This document shows, piece after piece, positions 9,966 to 20,315 of a stretch of DNA of 64,000 nt. Source of the DNA: Saccharomyces paradoxus (taxonomy: Eukaryota; Ascomycota; Saccharomycetes; Saccharomycetales; Saccharomycetaceae); NCBI RefSeq assembly GCF_002079055.1, contig NC_047489.1:186001-250000 (forward strand), written 5' to 3'. The notes beneath the pieces were generated by a model. The model did not search any database, was not told the DNA's origin, and saw only the letters and a list, made by a program, of their open reading frames with translations. Positions within the stretch are counted from its first letter, which is position 1, and each line of letters opens with the position of its first letter. The translations under genes and the position numbers were made by a program.

Positions 9966-10021
9966 AGAACTTCTTGTTTTATTTATTCCTCAGAGAGGTA
10001 TATATACCCATATAAAAGTTA

Positions 10022-10342
10022 TGAGAAGTGCGAAAATTCTGAGACAACTGCCAGATTCCAATTTGGGTTAAGACAATACCCAGAACGCAGAGAAAGTTTT
10101 TATCGAGAATATAGGAGTCTGCAAATGATATCGATAATTCTACATACTTTATTGTGGTTTCTTCCTTCGTTTTATATGGTCCACTCATCAATCCTATTAC
10201 ATTATGACGTCTTGTGTTCCTGCTTTGATTAGCTTTGATGACTGTCTCTTATTAGGTTACATCATCTTCTCGCACCTCATATGGTAATATGCTTTTAACA
10301 TGAGTACTAGTCAATAAGCGATAATTGATTCTCTTCCGACCA
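10022..10342 (-). mobile_element. Solo Ty1/Ty2-type delta LTR relic
   Basis: This block of about 320 bp aligns by eye over its whole length with the reverse complement of a Ty1/Ty2 delta LTR. It starts with a TGAGAA-like end and includes the conserved stretch reading CAATCCTATTACATTAT and the segment around GATGACT. It closes with a TTCC-type end. It is an old, degenerate LTR with no internal Ty sequence beside it. I see no clear target-site duplication, which also suggests age. It lies 57 bp upstream of the tRNA-Gln 5' end, the usual Ty1 integration zone. Confidence 0.75.
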
Positions 10343-12379
10343 GTACGAAACAGCATTTTACGGACATTCACGGAATTAGTACATAAGGGTGGTAAAAGTG
10401 ATAGTGAATCGGATTAGGAAAATGATGACAGTGTGGGGCGTGAGTAATTAAATAACTCTGAGAATTTGTGGTGATAGTTGGGAACTGAAAGTCAAGAAGA
10501 ACCAATATAGACTTACTAATTATAAGGCGCCTATTAATAAAAAATCATTGAACACCGACATGCAACATTTGCATTGGTGAGTGGCGATATTCAGGACATA
10601 ATTACGTCCAGTATGGAGTTTAATTAGTAGGGACCATAGAGGTCTAGAATTTTACAACAGCGCAAACAAATCCTGCCATAACAAGGTGAGTAATGCGACA
10701 AAGCCAAATTAGAATCTCAATAATTCGAAGCTTTGGATTAGGCAAAAGAAAGTCAGGCGCCTTCATTGTGATGGCAACTAAGAGCTCCAATTTGGTAAAA
10801 CGAAAGAGGTGAGAGGACCAAATCAAAAGGAACGGTGAAGAATATAATGACGATCAAAGTATTATGGACCTTCTTGACTTCTCCACTTGTATTATTAGGA
10901 TACCTGGTTGCTGAGCCTAGGATGCAGCTTGATCCAAATAAATGACCTTGAATAGAAGCGCATTAGTCAAGTTCGGATAACTCCTATACATAACTTCACT
11001 TTCAAAAAACCATTCGTTGGAATGAAACATGCAATATATCTTGAAAGGTTCAGGAACGTCAAAATAAAAGGCGGCATGCATTTGTTCCATAATTCTCATA
11101 ATTTTGTGTTCTGGGGTGACGCGCAACCCAGATTGCCAATGGTCTAATTACGACGACGTCTATCAGGAACTCAAGTGATAATGATATGACGAAGACCATC
11201 TCGTAAAATATTAAAACACAGATCCCGAAGCCTTCATCATATGCATTCATATGACAACTTTTTATGAGACAAACCTGTGCAGCGCATACGCCTTTATAGA
11301 ACCACCAAAAAATGGAATGAGCACTGCACACCGCAACCAGAGTGACGAAGGGAGATACCCACGCATGACAATACTTTATCATCCTTGACCGCTTCAGGAC
11401 GTCTTAAAGCAGTTATTTTGATTCCTTTGTCTCGGCATAGTTCCAAAATTTGGCACTGTCTCCCTACGATTGATCTTCCATATAGAAGACTTCCGTCTAG
11501 TGGTTTTGTCCTCAACCTCAAACTAACATCGGATGACTTTAATTCTATTATCAACAGGACTTGCCCACTGGCGCTGTTAATCTCGCCGGAAGGGCATGCA
11601 ACGAGCGTACCGTTGTAAATTAATAAGAATTATATGTAGGACAAAGACTAAAGTTTCAAGAATCAAAAACTGCGGCCCCCATAATATCAAGTACAGACTC
11701 ATAAAACTTACCGTTGCTGAGGGAAGAAGTAAAATAAAGTAAATAAACGAGCCAACAGAGAAAAAGGAAGCCAGGTTTCCGTTCGGAGTTAACTTTATCC
11801 TGCTCCTCCACCGCACTTGCCTAGGTCATTCGAGTTCACAATATCCTGAAAAATAAAAAAAGAAAAAGGGAACAGAACTTTCTGTGGTTCGGTTACGGTC
11901 TATGGATTGATAAAAGCCCCATCGGTAAAAAAGTATTGCGTACCGGAATTTTTCATCTTTCCTTTACATTAAGTCATAAAATAACTGATATTATGTCATA
12001 GTAACTTTAAAATTTAAAATTTCTAGGAAATGACAGACACTATGACATGGTTGGTGAAATTTAGCCTCACCAATAAGGAGGGGTAAACGTTTCGACAGAA
12101 CGTATGAACGCATAAGAAGAAAGCAGGTTACTTGCCAAACCTTTCCAAATAAGTCAGCAAGAGGCTTTTGAAAACATAAATTTAGATATTGTTCTACACT
12201 TACCAAAGGAAAAAAGAAAAATCAGTTAAACAGAAATCGAAATTTCATTATGAAAAGCTAGGAAGAACTTTCTAGAGGTTATCTTGGCGACTATTGCCCA
12301 TTCAACTTTCAAAAGGAGGTCTGAAGCCATACATTATCAGCAACAGGACCAATAAATAACTAGAAGAAGTCAAATGCAT
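10343..12379. other. Gene-poor spacer between tRNA-Gln/LTR and FEN2
   Basis: About 2 kb with no intact gene. Its centre (10917-11816) carries decayed hydrophobic reading frames on the minus strand, described separately. The flanks (10343-10916 and 11817-12379) show nothing I can name. The last 200 bp are the FEN2 3' flank. Confidence 0.5.
10917..11816 (-). pseudogene. Decayed membrane-protein gene, possibly DUP240/DUP380 (COS-like)
   Basis: No single frame spans this region, but minus-strand frames read as fragments of a membrane protein. The 5' part (11577-11816) has two hydrophobic stretches, the second SLYLILWGPQFLILETLVFV. The 3' part (about 10920-11382) has hydrophobic segments followed by [14 protein letters not shown], which resembles the ELLVDVITRKPA segment of DUP240 proteins. 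In the next frame comes an aromatic-rich piece with [10 protein letters not shown], resembling the DCEWFF region of COS proteins. At least two frame changes separate the pieces. The family call rests on recalled motifs and is tentative; it could be another dead membrane-protein gene. Confidence 0.35.
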
Positions 12380-13918
12380 CTAACGAAAAGGATTTGAAAT
12401 TTCGTTCATTTCCTCATCGCGAAGTTCAACGTTCATACTCCCATCATCGCCATCATTCTCATCATCCTGGTTCTCGTCATCGTCGTCTTCTCCAGGCATG
12501 TCATTAGCATCTATGTAAGGAACTTGTTTCTTGGACAAATCCTCTCTTATCTGTAGTGAACGTATGACGACAGAAATGATTCCACTTGATATAGCTGTAG
12601 CCAAGAGAGCGTAACAACCTCTTTCAAATTTGGGTACCATATCTGATGAGAAGAATAATATTGACCACCAAGCGTTGACGGCCCCTGAAAACATATTCAT
12701 TGATGCAAGAACAATAGCACGTTCTTGGAGATCTGCATGACAAACAATGTTCGCCCACGAGAAAAAAACTGCTTGTCCAGCATATGCTACGCCCCCAAGA
12801 TACTGCGCAGAAAAGACGATTTTAGGATTTAATGGGTTTGCACGTATTAGTATTGCAACAATAACCATTACCAAGGATATGAAAGCAGAGACATGCCAAT
12901 GCCTAGCCCTAGGAATCTTAGTCATATATACAGCTGAACAAAGCGTAGAAACTATACCTACAGCAAATATCCCTGAAGGATAGTTATTTCTTTGCGCCAA
13001 CGTATATTTTTGATTTTGCAACCATAGTGCAAATGTAGAATTAGACGCAAAACCTAAATTCTCACCTCCAAGAACCCACACGAGAGAAAACATCCACCAG
13101 TGCCACCTTTTTAGCACTCTAGGGATAGTTGACCAGTCTAATCGAGTGCTTTCATCTCTAGCTGGCAGTCTTCTTCTAGCATAATGTAGCTCTTGTTCAT
13201 TAAAAATATATCTTGTCATGGAAAATTTGCTAACAGCACTTGTTTGATCAGGCAAGCCTGGAAAGAAAATAAACCCGTAAATCGCAATAGGTAATGTGAT
13301 ACAAAAATCAATGATGAATAACCATCTCCAACCGGCCAAACCGTTGCGACCGTTCAAATGAGTAAAGATACTCGTCTGCATAAATCCACTGAACATAGAT
13401 CCGATTAAACCACTACCGGTAAATATGGCACTTCTAATGGGCAATTCGTCTTCCTTATACCACGAACCCAAAACAAAATGTGTTCCTGAGAATGTGCAGC
13501 TCTCAAATAAGGCTTGAAAGAATCTAATCACACAAATATGTTTGAACGATGTAACTCTGTACATTCCCAAGGTCAGTAGACCCCAAGCAAACGTACAAAA
13601 GCTTAACCATATCCTAGGTGGAACACACAGTAAGATTAAGTTATTAGGGACCATACCTACAATATAACCAATCATGAAGACTGTGTTTGACACAGTCAAA
13701 TCGTTTCCGACCATCTTAAGATCTTCCTTCATACCAGATATATATGCATTGGTAAAACCGACACGGTCCACGTAGTTAATCCAGTATTGTAAGCAAACAA
13801 ATGATAGCACAAACAGGTCTATCTTGAATAGAAGTAATCTCTTTTTAATCGCATGTTTGGAAGAAATGGATTCTCTTTCAACATCATGTTGAGTGATAGT
13901 TTTTGAGTCCTTTATCAT
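12380..13918 (-). CDS. FEN2: Plasma-membrane H+-pantothenate symporter
   Basis: A 512-residue MFS permease of the anion:cation symporter (allantoate permease, Dal5-like) family. In S. cerevisiae Fen2 imports pantothenate for coenzyme A synthesis. About 12 membrane segments span residues 35-465. Family features include the YWINYVDRVGFTNAY segment after the first helix and WRWLFIIDFCITLP at the middle. The C-terminal tail (about 476-512) is very acidic. The length equals that recalled for S. cerevisiae. The ATG at 13918 is first in frame. No functional anomaly is seen. Confidence 0.95.
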   Translation of the reverse strand: MIKDSKTITQHDVERESISSKHAIKKRLLLFKIDLFVLSFVCLQYWINYVDRVGFTNAYISGMKEDLKMVGNDLTVSNTVFMIGYIVGMVPNNLILLCVPPRIWLSFCTFAWGLLTLGMYRVTSFKHICVIRFFQALFESCTFSGTHFVLGSWYKEDELPIRSAIFTGSGLIGSMFSGFMQTSIFTHLNGRNGLAGWRWLFIIDFCITLPIAIYGFIFFPGLPDQTSAVSKFSMTRYIFNEQELHYARRRLPARDESTRLDWSTIPRVLKRWHWWMFSLVWVLGGENLGFASNSTFALWLQNQKYTLAQRNNYPSGIFAVGIVSTLCSAVYMTKIPRARHWHVSAFISLVMVIVAILIRANPLNPKIVFSAQYLGGVAYAGQAVFFSWANIVCHADLQERAIVLASMNMFSGAVNAWWSILFFSSDMVPKFERGCYALLATAISSGIISVVIRSLQIREDLSKKQVPYIDANDMPGEDDDDENQDDENDGDDGSMNVELRDEEMNEISNPFR

Positions 13919-14431
13919 GACTTAAACCCCAGGTTCTTTTCAACTAAGGATTCTGAAAACAAGTTCTCAACCTCCGAATGAATTGGAGTGCTTTTATATC
14001 AGAAATAGAGGTTCGCTTCATTCTTCTTACGAGCCGATGTCTTCCTTAACAGTATATCATGTGGAAGATTTCATCGGCGCTGAGTTTTTGAAATCGTCGA
14101 AAATGCCCTTTAAAATTTACAAAAATCGGACTTCATTGATTATAGGGTCATAGATAGTCTTAGCAATGAGGGAATGCATATTTAAGAGAAGTTCTTCCAC
14201 TTTTGTTTAATTTTGTAATCAAGAAGCGAAATACTGCGTAACACACGTTAACCAATATATTATAGTATATATACATTCTATTTAAGGGATGGACGTAGCT
14301 TTTGTGTAACTAATTCGTTATTCCAAATGTGTTTTTTTTATTTGCCATAAATACTCTAAGTAAAAGAAAGCATGTTTTGAATAAAAAAATATCGAGGAGG
14401 AAGTCGAAATAAGCAAGCGTAAATATTACAA
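13919..14431. other. Intergenic: FEN2 promoter and RIM1 3' flank
   Basis: This 513-bp spacer holds the FEN2 promoter; the RIM1 stop lies at its right end. I recognise no specific element or gene in it. Confidence 0.4.
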
Positions 14432-14922
14432 TCATTCTGAAGAAGCAGCATTTTCTTGACCCTCAGCATCTTCTATTTTCTTCCCATTCTTTAATAAATT
14501 AATGTCCTTTTGAACTAAACTCAAAGTAGTACCCTTGGAACCGTCGTCCCTTTCGAAGACATAGTTAGCAGCGTCAGCTTCAACATATACCAAAGCGCTG
14601 GATAAATTATGCAAAGGAAATGTTAGTAAATTGCAATGTGTTATTGTAAAGTAAGTAAAATTGATAAATATATGACATACCCTTTTCTAACATATTCCGT
14701 CAAAAAATTGATTTGAGGTTCATTGAACACAGTGATGTTGTACCAATTGGTTTGGCCGTCCCTTCTTGGTTGCGAAGCGATACTATATTTCAAATAACGA
14801 TTGTTGTTAGCGGAAGTATGTTCAGTGAATTCGGAGCCAATGCGGCCGACGATGGACATTTTGGAGAAGTCCATCTTCTTGGTAGTAGCATGTAAGAAAC
14901 GAGCTTGAGTACGTAAAAACAT
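14432..14922 (-). CDS. RIM1: Mitochondrial single-stranded DNA-binding protein (spliced)
   Basis: Two exons, 14922-14681 and 14597-14432, encode 135 residues. The intron (14680-14598, 83 nt) has GTATGT at its 5' end, a TACTAAC branch site at 14629-14635 and a CAG acceptor. Splicing joins RKG to ALVYVE and keeps the frame. Rim1 is the SSB of mitochondrial DNA replication: a basic presequence (about 1-17) precedes an SSB-type OB fold (about 18-120), and the acidic tail ends in AASSE. The second exon alone could be misread as a separate ORF starting inside the intron. Confidence 0.97.
14598..14680 (-). other. RIM1: RIM1 intron
   Basis: An 83-nt spliceosomal intron with GTATGT donor, TACTAAC branch site and CAG acceptor on the minus strand. 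It splits a glycine codon (GG/C) in the RKGALV segment. Confidence 0.95.
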
Positions 14923-15324
14923 TACAATGGGTTATGAGTTTGCTTGTTTTGTATTTGTCAAGGACACACAGTTAAGCGAATAGTCTGTTATCAAATAAGC
15001 AGTATTTGTCTTTCACCACCTCTGTGTTAGCTTTTATTTTTTTTTCCGTTCGGGCACAAACGCCTTTCAGGCACTCCGCAAATAATAACTATTAAATGGA
15101 GTAAATGAAAAGTTTGAAAAGTCTGAAAAATCTGAATAGTGGAAATAGAAAAGGAGCAAAATACAGAATCTTTGCAGAACATTATAGTACATAAGTGTAG
15201 TTCTATGTAATTTTAAAACAGAGGGTTTCTAAAGGAAAGTATGAACCAGCGGCGCTACTTCCATATACTATGGATCGGCAAACGAAAGAACGATTTATAT
15301 TGAAATAGAAGCTTACCAGAAATA
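14923..15324. other. Intergenic: RIM1 promoter and SYP1 3' flank
   Basis: A 402-bp spacer. It contains a T-tract near 15040 typical of yeast nucleosome-depleted promoters. Nothing else is recognised. Confidence 0.4.
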
Positions 15325-17937
15325 TCAAGCGAGGCCATGGTAATTACCAGTCGTCAAGGTTCTTTTTGTGTTTACATCGGACCAGTCACCGCCAAATGGA
15401 TTGTTTTCGTCCAGTTCCTGGCAGGTCAACGAAATTCCACTGCCAGCTCCGCTATGAGGTAGTGCCGCGTTATCTGTCTCACTGATAGTGAATTTGGTAA
15501 TCACGCCTTTAGCGGATTCATGTGCTAGACCGTCTGTAATGAATCTGGCGATTAACCTTTGACCTTCACCATTTCTTGTCAAAACAACCGGTTCTTTGAA
15601 TCTCCACGTTATTCTCTTTTTTTCTTTACTGAAGGAGCCCTGGGGTTTTGATAAAGCGCTTGTTGCATTAGCACCATCGATATTTACGAAGACGACAAGG
15701 TCTTCTATCACGATTTGCGATATTTCCACGGGTAAGCTTGGCGACATCTTGACAGTCAATACAACACTTGCCTGGTGAGGTTCAAATCTCCAGACTGGAT
15801 GAATAACAATGGGTGCGATCGGCTCCTTTATAGAATATTTAATAGCGCCTAAGGTTCTAGAATCGATGAACGATGGGTTAACTTTAAATTCTTCTGGGGC
15901 CACACGCTCGATGAAGGCTTGGTTCAGGATAACTTTTTCGAACTTAGCGCCATTAGTGATTTTCAAATTAATACCAATAGGTAAAGGTGAATTCATGACA
16001 GAATTAGGTAAATAGTTGAGGGCAATTTCTCCAATCAGTTGGGAAGTCTGTAACATACCATCTTTGAAAGAAGCATTAAGTACTTCTGCGATACTAGCAT
16101 TCAATCCGAATTGAGAAGTTTCTAAAGAAGAGTGCTGAAATAACGATTGGCCTACTAAAGACGTCGAAGACCCTGTGGCTTGAGGATTTAACTCCCTTAG
16201 CTCGCCAGTAATTTGGGAAGAGAGCGTCGAAGCTGGACGTTCTTGAGGTATAGAGGACAATGAAGAAGAAGTAGGAGTAGGGTCCGAGCCATGATTAGGC
16301 AGTGATTCATAGAGCTGGGAATCCCTGTTATGAATGAAATTTTGCTTTCTCGAGGGTGGTAAAGCAGGTGCGCGGATATGCAAGGGTCTTGAATCCATTT
16401 GAGTCGGAGGTTGATTATCAACGGTAGCAGTAGAAACTAAATTATTGGGGAAGGTAGGTTCAACTGGTAACGGTTTTGTTTTTGATTGTGGCTGGAGCGG
16501 AGGTTGAGAAATTGATATCGGTACCGTCTTAGGTAACTCACTTGAGTCTGGTTCTTTCGCAGTTGGAGGAGAGCTTTGTTGTGGGGTTGAAGTAGGCATT
16601 GCAGCAGGCGTAAAAGTTGGTGCAGGCACTGTATCAGCAGTAACAGGTGCACCTACGCTTTTAGGAGTGGCATGGGGAGGAAGAGGGGGAGTGTCACTAG
16701 CTTCAGCCGGGGTCCAATTGTTTGATTTTAATGATGAATAGGTAGGCCGACGTTGCTTCTGATAAATGGAAGAAGTTGCAGTTGAAGATACTCTGGTAGA
16801 GGAATTATTTTGAGTTTCAGTAATGGATTCCTGGATATGAGAGTTTGATGATGATTGTTGTTGTCTCTTGTTCTTGGTCTTATTTCTACCGAAAATTGAA
16901 CCCACTTTGGATCTTAGAGTATGGGATGATTTTTTTGATTTTAAGGAAGAATTATTGGTAGAGTCTGAAAATTCGTTATTCATGAGATCACCATGGGTAA
17001 GAGTCGAGGATGCAGAGGCAAGACGATGACCGATGCTTCCAAATGTACTCTTACGCTTATCCTTTTGTGGGGATTTCTTTTCCTTTTCCCTATTAGGAGC
17101 ACCATCGGAAGCAGAGATTGGGCGAGCGCTAGTGGCAGAAGCTGGCGGAACACTATTAGGAACAACTTCTTTCGAAGAAGAGGAGAGTTGGAAGTTGTAT
17201 TGACTGGCATCTTTGGCAAATCGATCAATTTCACTTTGAGGTTCGAATGCCAAGAATTTCGTCATCACAGTTTCGCATTCTTTGGTAGTATTCAATAGAT
17301 AATCGCTAAAACTGGTTTGAAATCTCAGCATACAGTTTTTCAACGTGTCCAAACGGTTGTAGTCAATAGTTTCAAACAGTTCAAACAAGTAAGGGCTTTG
17401 CTGGTCCCATTGTCTTCTTGCCTCATCTAAGTGACTAGAGTTTTCGTTATTCTTACTATAATGCTCAATTGAGGCTGCATTTTTACTAAGCTTGGAGTGC
17501 AAGTCCTTACTTTCTTTCCAGCTAGTATTGTTCTCCACGGATTCCTTCAATTCACGAACGACTTGTTGATCCAAAGTGTTGTAGTATTCAGTGCTTGACT
17601 TCAAATCCGATTGTAGTTCTTCAATTACAGTATCCCATACGCTTCTTAGTTCTCCCAGTGAGTTGAATCTGAATGCACTCATTTCCTGAGGAGTCAAAAC
17701 ATTACTTTCAATCATTTGAGCATTTAATATCTTTGTTATGTCTTCATTTTCAGCTATTATTTTCCTCAATTGCTGAGCATAGTTCCTCTTCAAATTAGCT
17801 AATTCCTTAAATAGTAAATAAAAGTCTTTATTTAACAATTTGACCTGCGATAACCTGATTCTAATAGTTTCGGTAGCCTCGTAGGGACTTTTTGTGGTCA
17901 ATATGCTATCTGCATATTTGGTTCTTTGTTCCGGCAT
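15325..17937 (-). CDS. SYP1: Muniscin endocytic adaptor
   Basis: An 870-residue muniscin (FCHo family), an early endocytic adaptor that also influences septin organisation. An N-terminal F-BAR domain (about residues 1-260) bends membrane; it contains the family's EFRVRLSQVKLLNKDF-like start (here IRIRLSQVKLLNKDF) and coiled coils. A basic stretch (about 280-370) precedes a long Pro/Ser/Thr/Gln-rich linker to about residue 590. A C-terminal mu-homology domain (about 610-870) binds cargo. The linker's low complexity explains several spurious overlapping frames. Length equals that recalled for S. cerevisiae. Confidence 0.95.
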   Translation of the reverse strand: MPEQRTKYADSILTTKSPYEATETIRIRLSQVKLLNKDFYLLFKELANLKRNYAQQLRKIIAENEDITKILNAQMIESNVLTPQEMSAFRFNSLGELRSVWDTVIEELQSDLKSSTEYYNTLDQQVVRELKESVENNTSWKESKDLHSKLSKNAASIEHYSKNNENSSHLDEARRQWDQQSPYLFELFETIDYNRLDTLKNCMLRFQTSFSDYLLNTTKECETVMTKFLAFEPQSEIDRFAKDASQYNFQLSSSSKEVVPNSVPPASATSARPISASDGAPNREKEKKSPQKDKRKSTFGSIGHRLASASSTLTHGDLMNNEFSDSTNNSSLKSKKSSHTLRSKVGSIFGRNKTKNKRQQQSSSNSHIQESITETQNNSSTRVSSTATSSIYQKQRRPTYSSLKSNNWTPAEASDTPPLPPHATPKSVGAPVTADTVPAPTFTPAAMPTSTPQQSSPPTAKEPDSSELPKTVPISISQPPLQPQSKTKPLPVEPTFPNNLVSTATVDNQPPTQMDSRPLHIRAPALPPSRKQNFIHNRDSQLYESLPNHGSDPTPTSSSLSSIPQERPASTLSSQITGELRELNPQATGSSTSLVGQSLFQHSSLETSQFGLNASIAEVLNASFKDGMLQTSQLIGEIALNYLPNSVMNSPLPIGINLKITNGAKFEKVILNQAFIERVAPEEFKVNPSFIDSRTLGAIKYSIKEPIAPIVIHPVWRFEPHQASVVLTVKMSPSLPVEISQIVIEDLVVFVNIDGANATSALSKPQGSFSKEKKRITWRFKEPVVLTRNGEGQRLIARFITDGLAHESAKGVITKFTISETDNAALPHSGAGSGISLTCQELDENNPFGGDWSDVNTKRTLTTGNYHGLA

Positions 17938-18492
17938 GAGAGACGCTTACTCGCAATTTTCAGATAAATTTCCTTCGATACGAGTACAACAAAAGTAACT
18001 TCTTCGTCAAGGCAATAACTACGAGATCTCTTGTTCGTAGCTCGTGAAAACTTGAATTTAATATAGAGTTTTTCATTCTGCACGCACTTAAGGGGCCCTT
18101 TTTCACTACACATAATATGGAAAGGGAGAGATCACGGACTACGAAAAGACATTCGTAATCATATACACATATTATCAATGATATATAAGAACTTATGAGC
18201 TACCGACTTTCTTCTACTACCCAATGGCAGTTGTTTCTATCCTTAAAAGCCGAATCTGTATTACTAGCGACGGGCAGGTGCTAGTAAAGTATAAAGGAAT
18301 TACATGCTGGTACTTATGTACAGCATTATGATGGGCTATGGATGCGTAAAATGGACAACAACAGCCGCCTGCAAATTGCTGTCTGTAAATGAATTGGCTT
18401 ACACGAATGGGATTCGCTTTACTCTTTCCACCCCACTCAGCCCTAAACAATGTTAAAAAGAAATGCCTGATTCTTTTATGCGCGCCTCCTTC

Positions 18493-18538
<46 letters not shown>

Positions 18539-18697
18539 AAAACTGGAAAAGCTTGCTTCAGATTTCTGATAAGTTGATTAATGGAATAAACGAGACGGAA
18601 GTACACGTTGGCATGAAAGATGAGAATGACGAGAACGTCATTTTTCTTTTTTTTGCATATTTTAAAACGTAGCCGGTTCTACCAAGTATTCTTGTTA
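17938..18697. other. Intergenic: SYP1 promoter and SNR65 upstream
   Basis: This 760-bp spacer lies between the SYP1 start and the inferred SNR65. It holds a poly-A/TA microsatellite at 18493-18534. No protein gene is supported; a 129-codon minus frame at 18217-18606 runs through the microsatellite and is rejected. Confidence 0.5.
18493..18534. repeat. Poly-A plus (TA)13 microsatellite
   Basis: Sixteen A residues run directly into thirteen TA units. Such tracts are common in yeast spacers and change length quickly. It may act as a nucleosome-free element upstream of SNR65. Confidence 0.95.
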
Positions 18698-18816
18698 ACA
18701 AAATTTTTAAATGATGATTTTTTTTGAACACAATTTATGCTAGATAGTATCTGAAAGCATTTAAACTTTATGATTATAGTGTTTTCGACAGTTTTAAATC
18801 TCTGAATCGATTTTGT
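18698..18816 (+). ncRNA. SNR65: C/D box snoRNA, probable snR65
   Basis: A C box AUGAUGA lies at 18711-18717 and a D box CUGA at 18802-18805. ACAAAAU (18698-18704) and AUUUUGU (18810-18816) are perfectly complementary and would form the terminal stem. A D'-like CUGA lies at 18751-18754 with a possible C' just after. S. cerevisiae SNR65 (about 100 nt, guiding 25S U2347 methylation as I recall) occupies this spacer between SYP1 and RPS14A. The boundaries given include the stem; the mature ends are not determined. I did not verify the guide against rRNA. Confidence 0.7.
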
Positions 18817-19040
18817 AAGTCTTGGTAATTATATTTCTTGTGAATTTTACTCCCTCCGTTAGCAACGTTACCTAAATGGAGACCTTGAGTTTAACTAAAA
18901 ATTATAAGGGTTTTTTTGTTTATTACTAAATTAACGTATGGGCTGATTTGATTATGGGCGCTATATAATTATATGTACACATTTTTTAATTGTAAAAAAT
19001 AATTCGGCAATACAAGTACAAGTACAAGTACATGCATAAC

Positions 19041-19752
19041 TCATAATCTTCTACCTCTTCTACCACCCTTCTTTCTAGTGGAGTCGGATGGAACTGGGGT
19101 AACATCTTCGATACGGCCAATTCTCAAACCAGATCTGGCCAAAGCTCTCAAAGCGGCTTGGCCACCTGGACCTGGAGTCTTGGTTCTAGTACCACCGGTA
19201 GCTCTGATCTTAACGTGAACGGCAGTGATACCAACTTCCTTACACTTAGCGGCAACATCTTGGGCAGCCAACATAGCAGCATATGGGGAAGATTCATCTC
19301 TGTCTGCTTTAACCTTCATACCACCAGTAACTCTGGCGATGGTTTCCTTACCAGATAAATCGGTAACGTGAACGAAAGTATCGTTGAAAGAAGCGTAGAT
19401 TCTAGCAACACCAAAAACTTGGGAATTGTCACGAGCTTGAACAACGTCTACATGAAAATAGTAATCGATATCGGACGACATCGAAAAGTAATTCTGTTAG
19501 TATCCAAAGGTTTCTTTTTTTCATAATAATTCTGCAATTCCATTGAGAAAAAGTTGACGTGATGTACTGCCATTGATAAGACAAACTCAACTAATTGATA
19601 CGAATTACTTTGGGGGCAATAATTTCGTTCAGTTGTGTTCATGTTTTCAGAGTTTTCGATGCACTCGCACATCATCAGAGACATCCAACAACAGTCAATG
19701 GAAAATACCGATCCTCGGGAATATTCACAATGTGACTAAACATACTAGACAT
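19041..19752 (-). CDS. RPS14A: 40S ribosomal protein uS11 (Rps14, spliced)
   Basis: Exon 1 is only 7 nt (19752-19746, ATGTCTA) and exon 2 runs 19447-19041, together encoding 137 residues starting [20 protein letters not shown]. The intron (19745-19448, 298 nt) has GTATGT, a TACTAAC branch site at 19496-19502 and a TAG acceptor. The protein is uS11 of the small subunit head/platform, with the basic C-terminus [11 protein letters not shown]. cerevisiae RPS14B pre-mRNA is known to be autoregulated by the protein; whether this copy takes part is not visible here. It is flanked by two snoRNA genes. Confidence 0.97.
19448..19745 (-). other. RPS14A: RPS14A intron
   Basis: A 298-nt ribosomal-protein-type intron with GTATGT donor, TACTAAC branch site (19496-19502) and TAG acceptor. 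It follows a 7-nt first exon, as in other yeast RP genes. Confidence 0.95.
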
Positions 19753-20126
19753 GGCGGGTTCTTGTGGTTTCTTAGTCTTCTTGAGTTTAAAAATTCAATG
19801 CTAAATAGAAAGTGCTTATAGTGAAATATAACGATTAATAACCAATTCTTTTCAACTATCTACCTGAGGAAACCCTGCAGCATATGGAATAAGCCAAGAG
19901 GCCAGGACAGTCTTCCGCAAACAGAAGAATTTGCCAAAGGACCGCGGGGCGTAGGGATATTGGTAGTGCCAATGGTGAAGAGAGAAAAAAATCGCAAAAA
20001 AAAAGAATAGTAAAAATGTACAGATGTTTATAACTACCGTGCACCACACTCATATGTGGCAAAACAGTCCCAGTATCACATTTCTTGATGAGGAGAGAGG
20101 ATACATAAAAAGGGCAAGTAAGAACG
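19753..20126. other. Intergenic: RPS14A / SNR189 divergent promoters
   Basis: This spacer must drive RPS14A leftward and the inferred SNR189 rightward. I searched for Rap1 and Abf1 consensus sites by eye and found no full match. An A-rich tract lies near 19985-20010. Confidence 0.4.
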
Positions 20127-20315
20127 TTTATCAGTGGGTAGGAATTAGGAATGGAAAGATGTCAGGCCCGTGTGAAGTATTTGAAAGTAATAAGTGAGTA
20201 TACGAATATACTACAACTTGTAAGCTTTCGAATAACAAAAAGAGCCATTTGTATTTATTCTCGAACCCGGTTGTAGAGAGGACGTTGCCTTGAAAGTCAC
20301 AAATCCCCTACAATA
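20127..20315 (+). ncRNA. SNR189: H/ACA box snoRNA, probable snR189
   Basis: Two hairpins fit the H/ACA plan. In the 5' hairpin UUGAAAG (20181-20187) pairs with CUUUCGA (20225-20231), and AGUAUA (20197-20202) pairs with UAUACU (20207-20212) around a CGAA loop, leaving a pocket between. An H box AUAACA follows at 20232-20237. The 3' hairpin pairs AUUUGU (20247-20252) with ACAAAU (20299-20304), and an ACA box sits at 20310-20312, three bases before the likely 3' end. S. cerevisiae SNR189 (18S and 25S pseudouridylation guide) lies in this spacer. The start is set by its 189-nt length and is uncertain. Confidence 0.65.

Noticed and set aside
10459-10485. A stretch resembling the end of another delta LTR
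   Set aside because: The likeness is limited to about 25 bp and does not continue, so chance cannot be excluded.
18217-18606. 129-codon minus-strand frame between SYP1 and RPS14A
   Set aside because: It reads through the poly-A/TA microsatellite, producing a low-complexity Tyr-Ile run, and shows no protein features.
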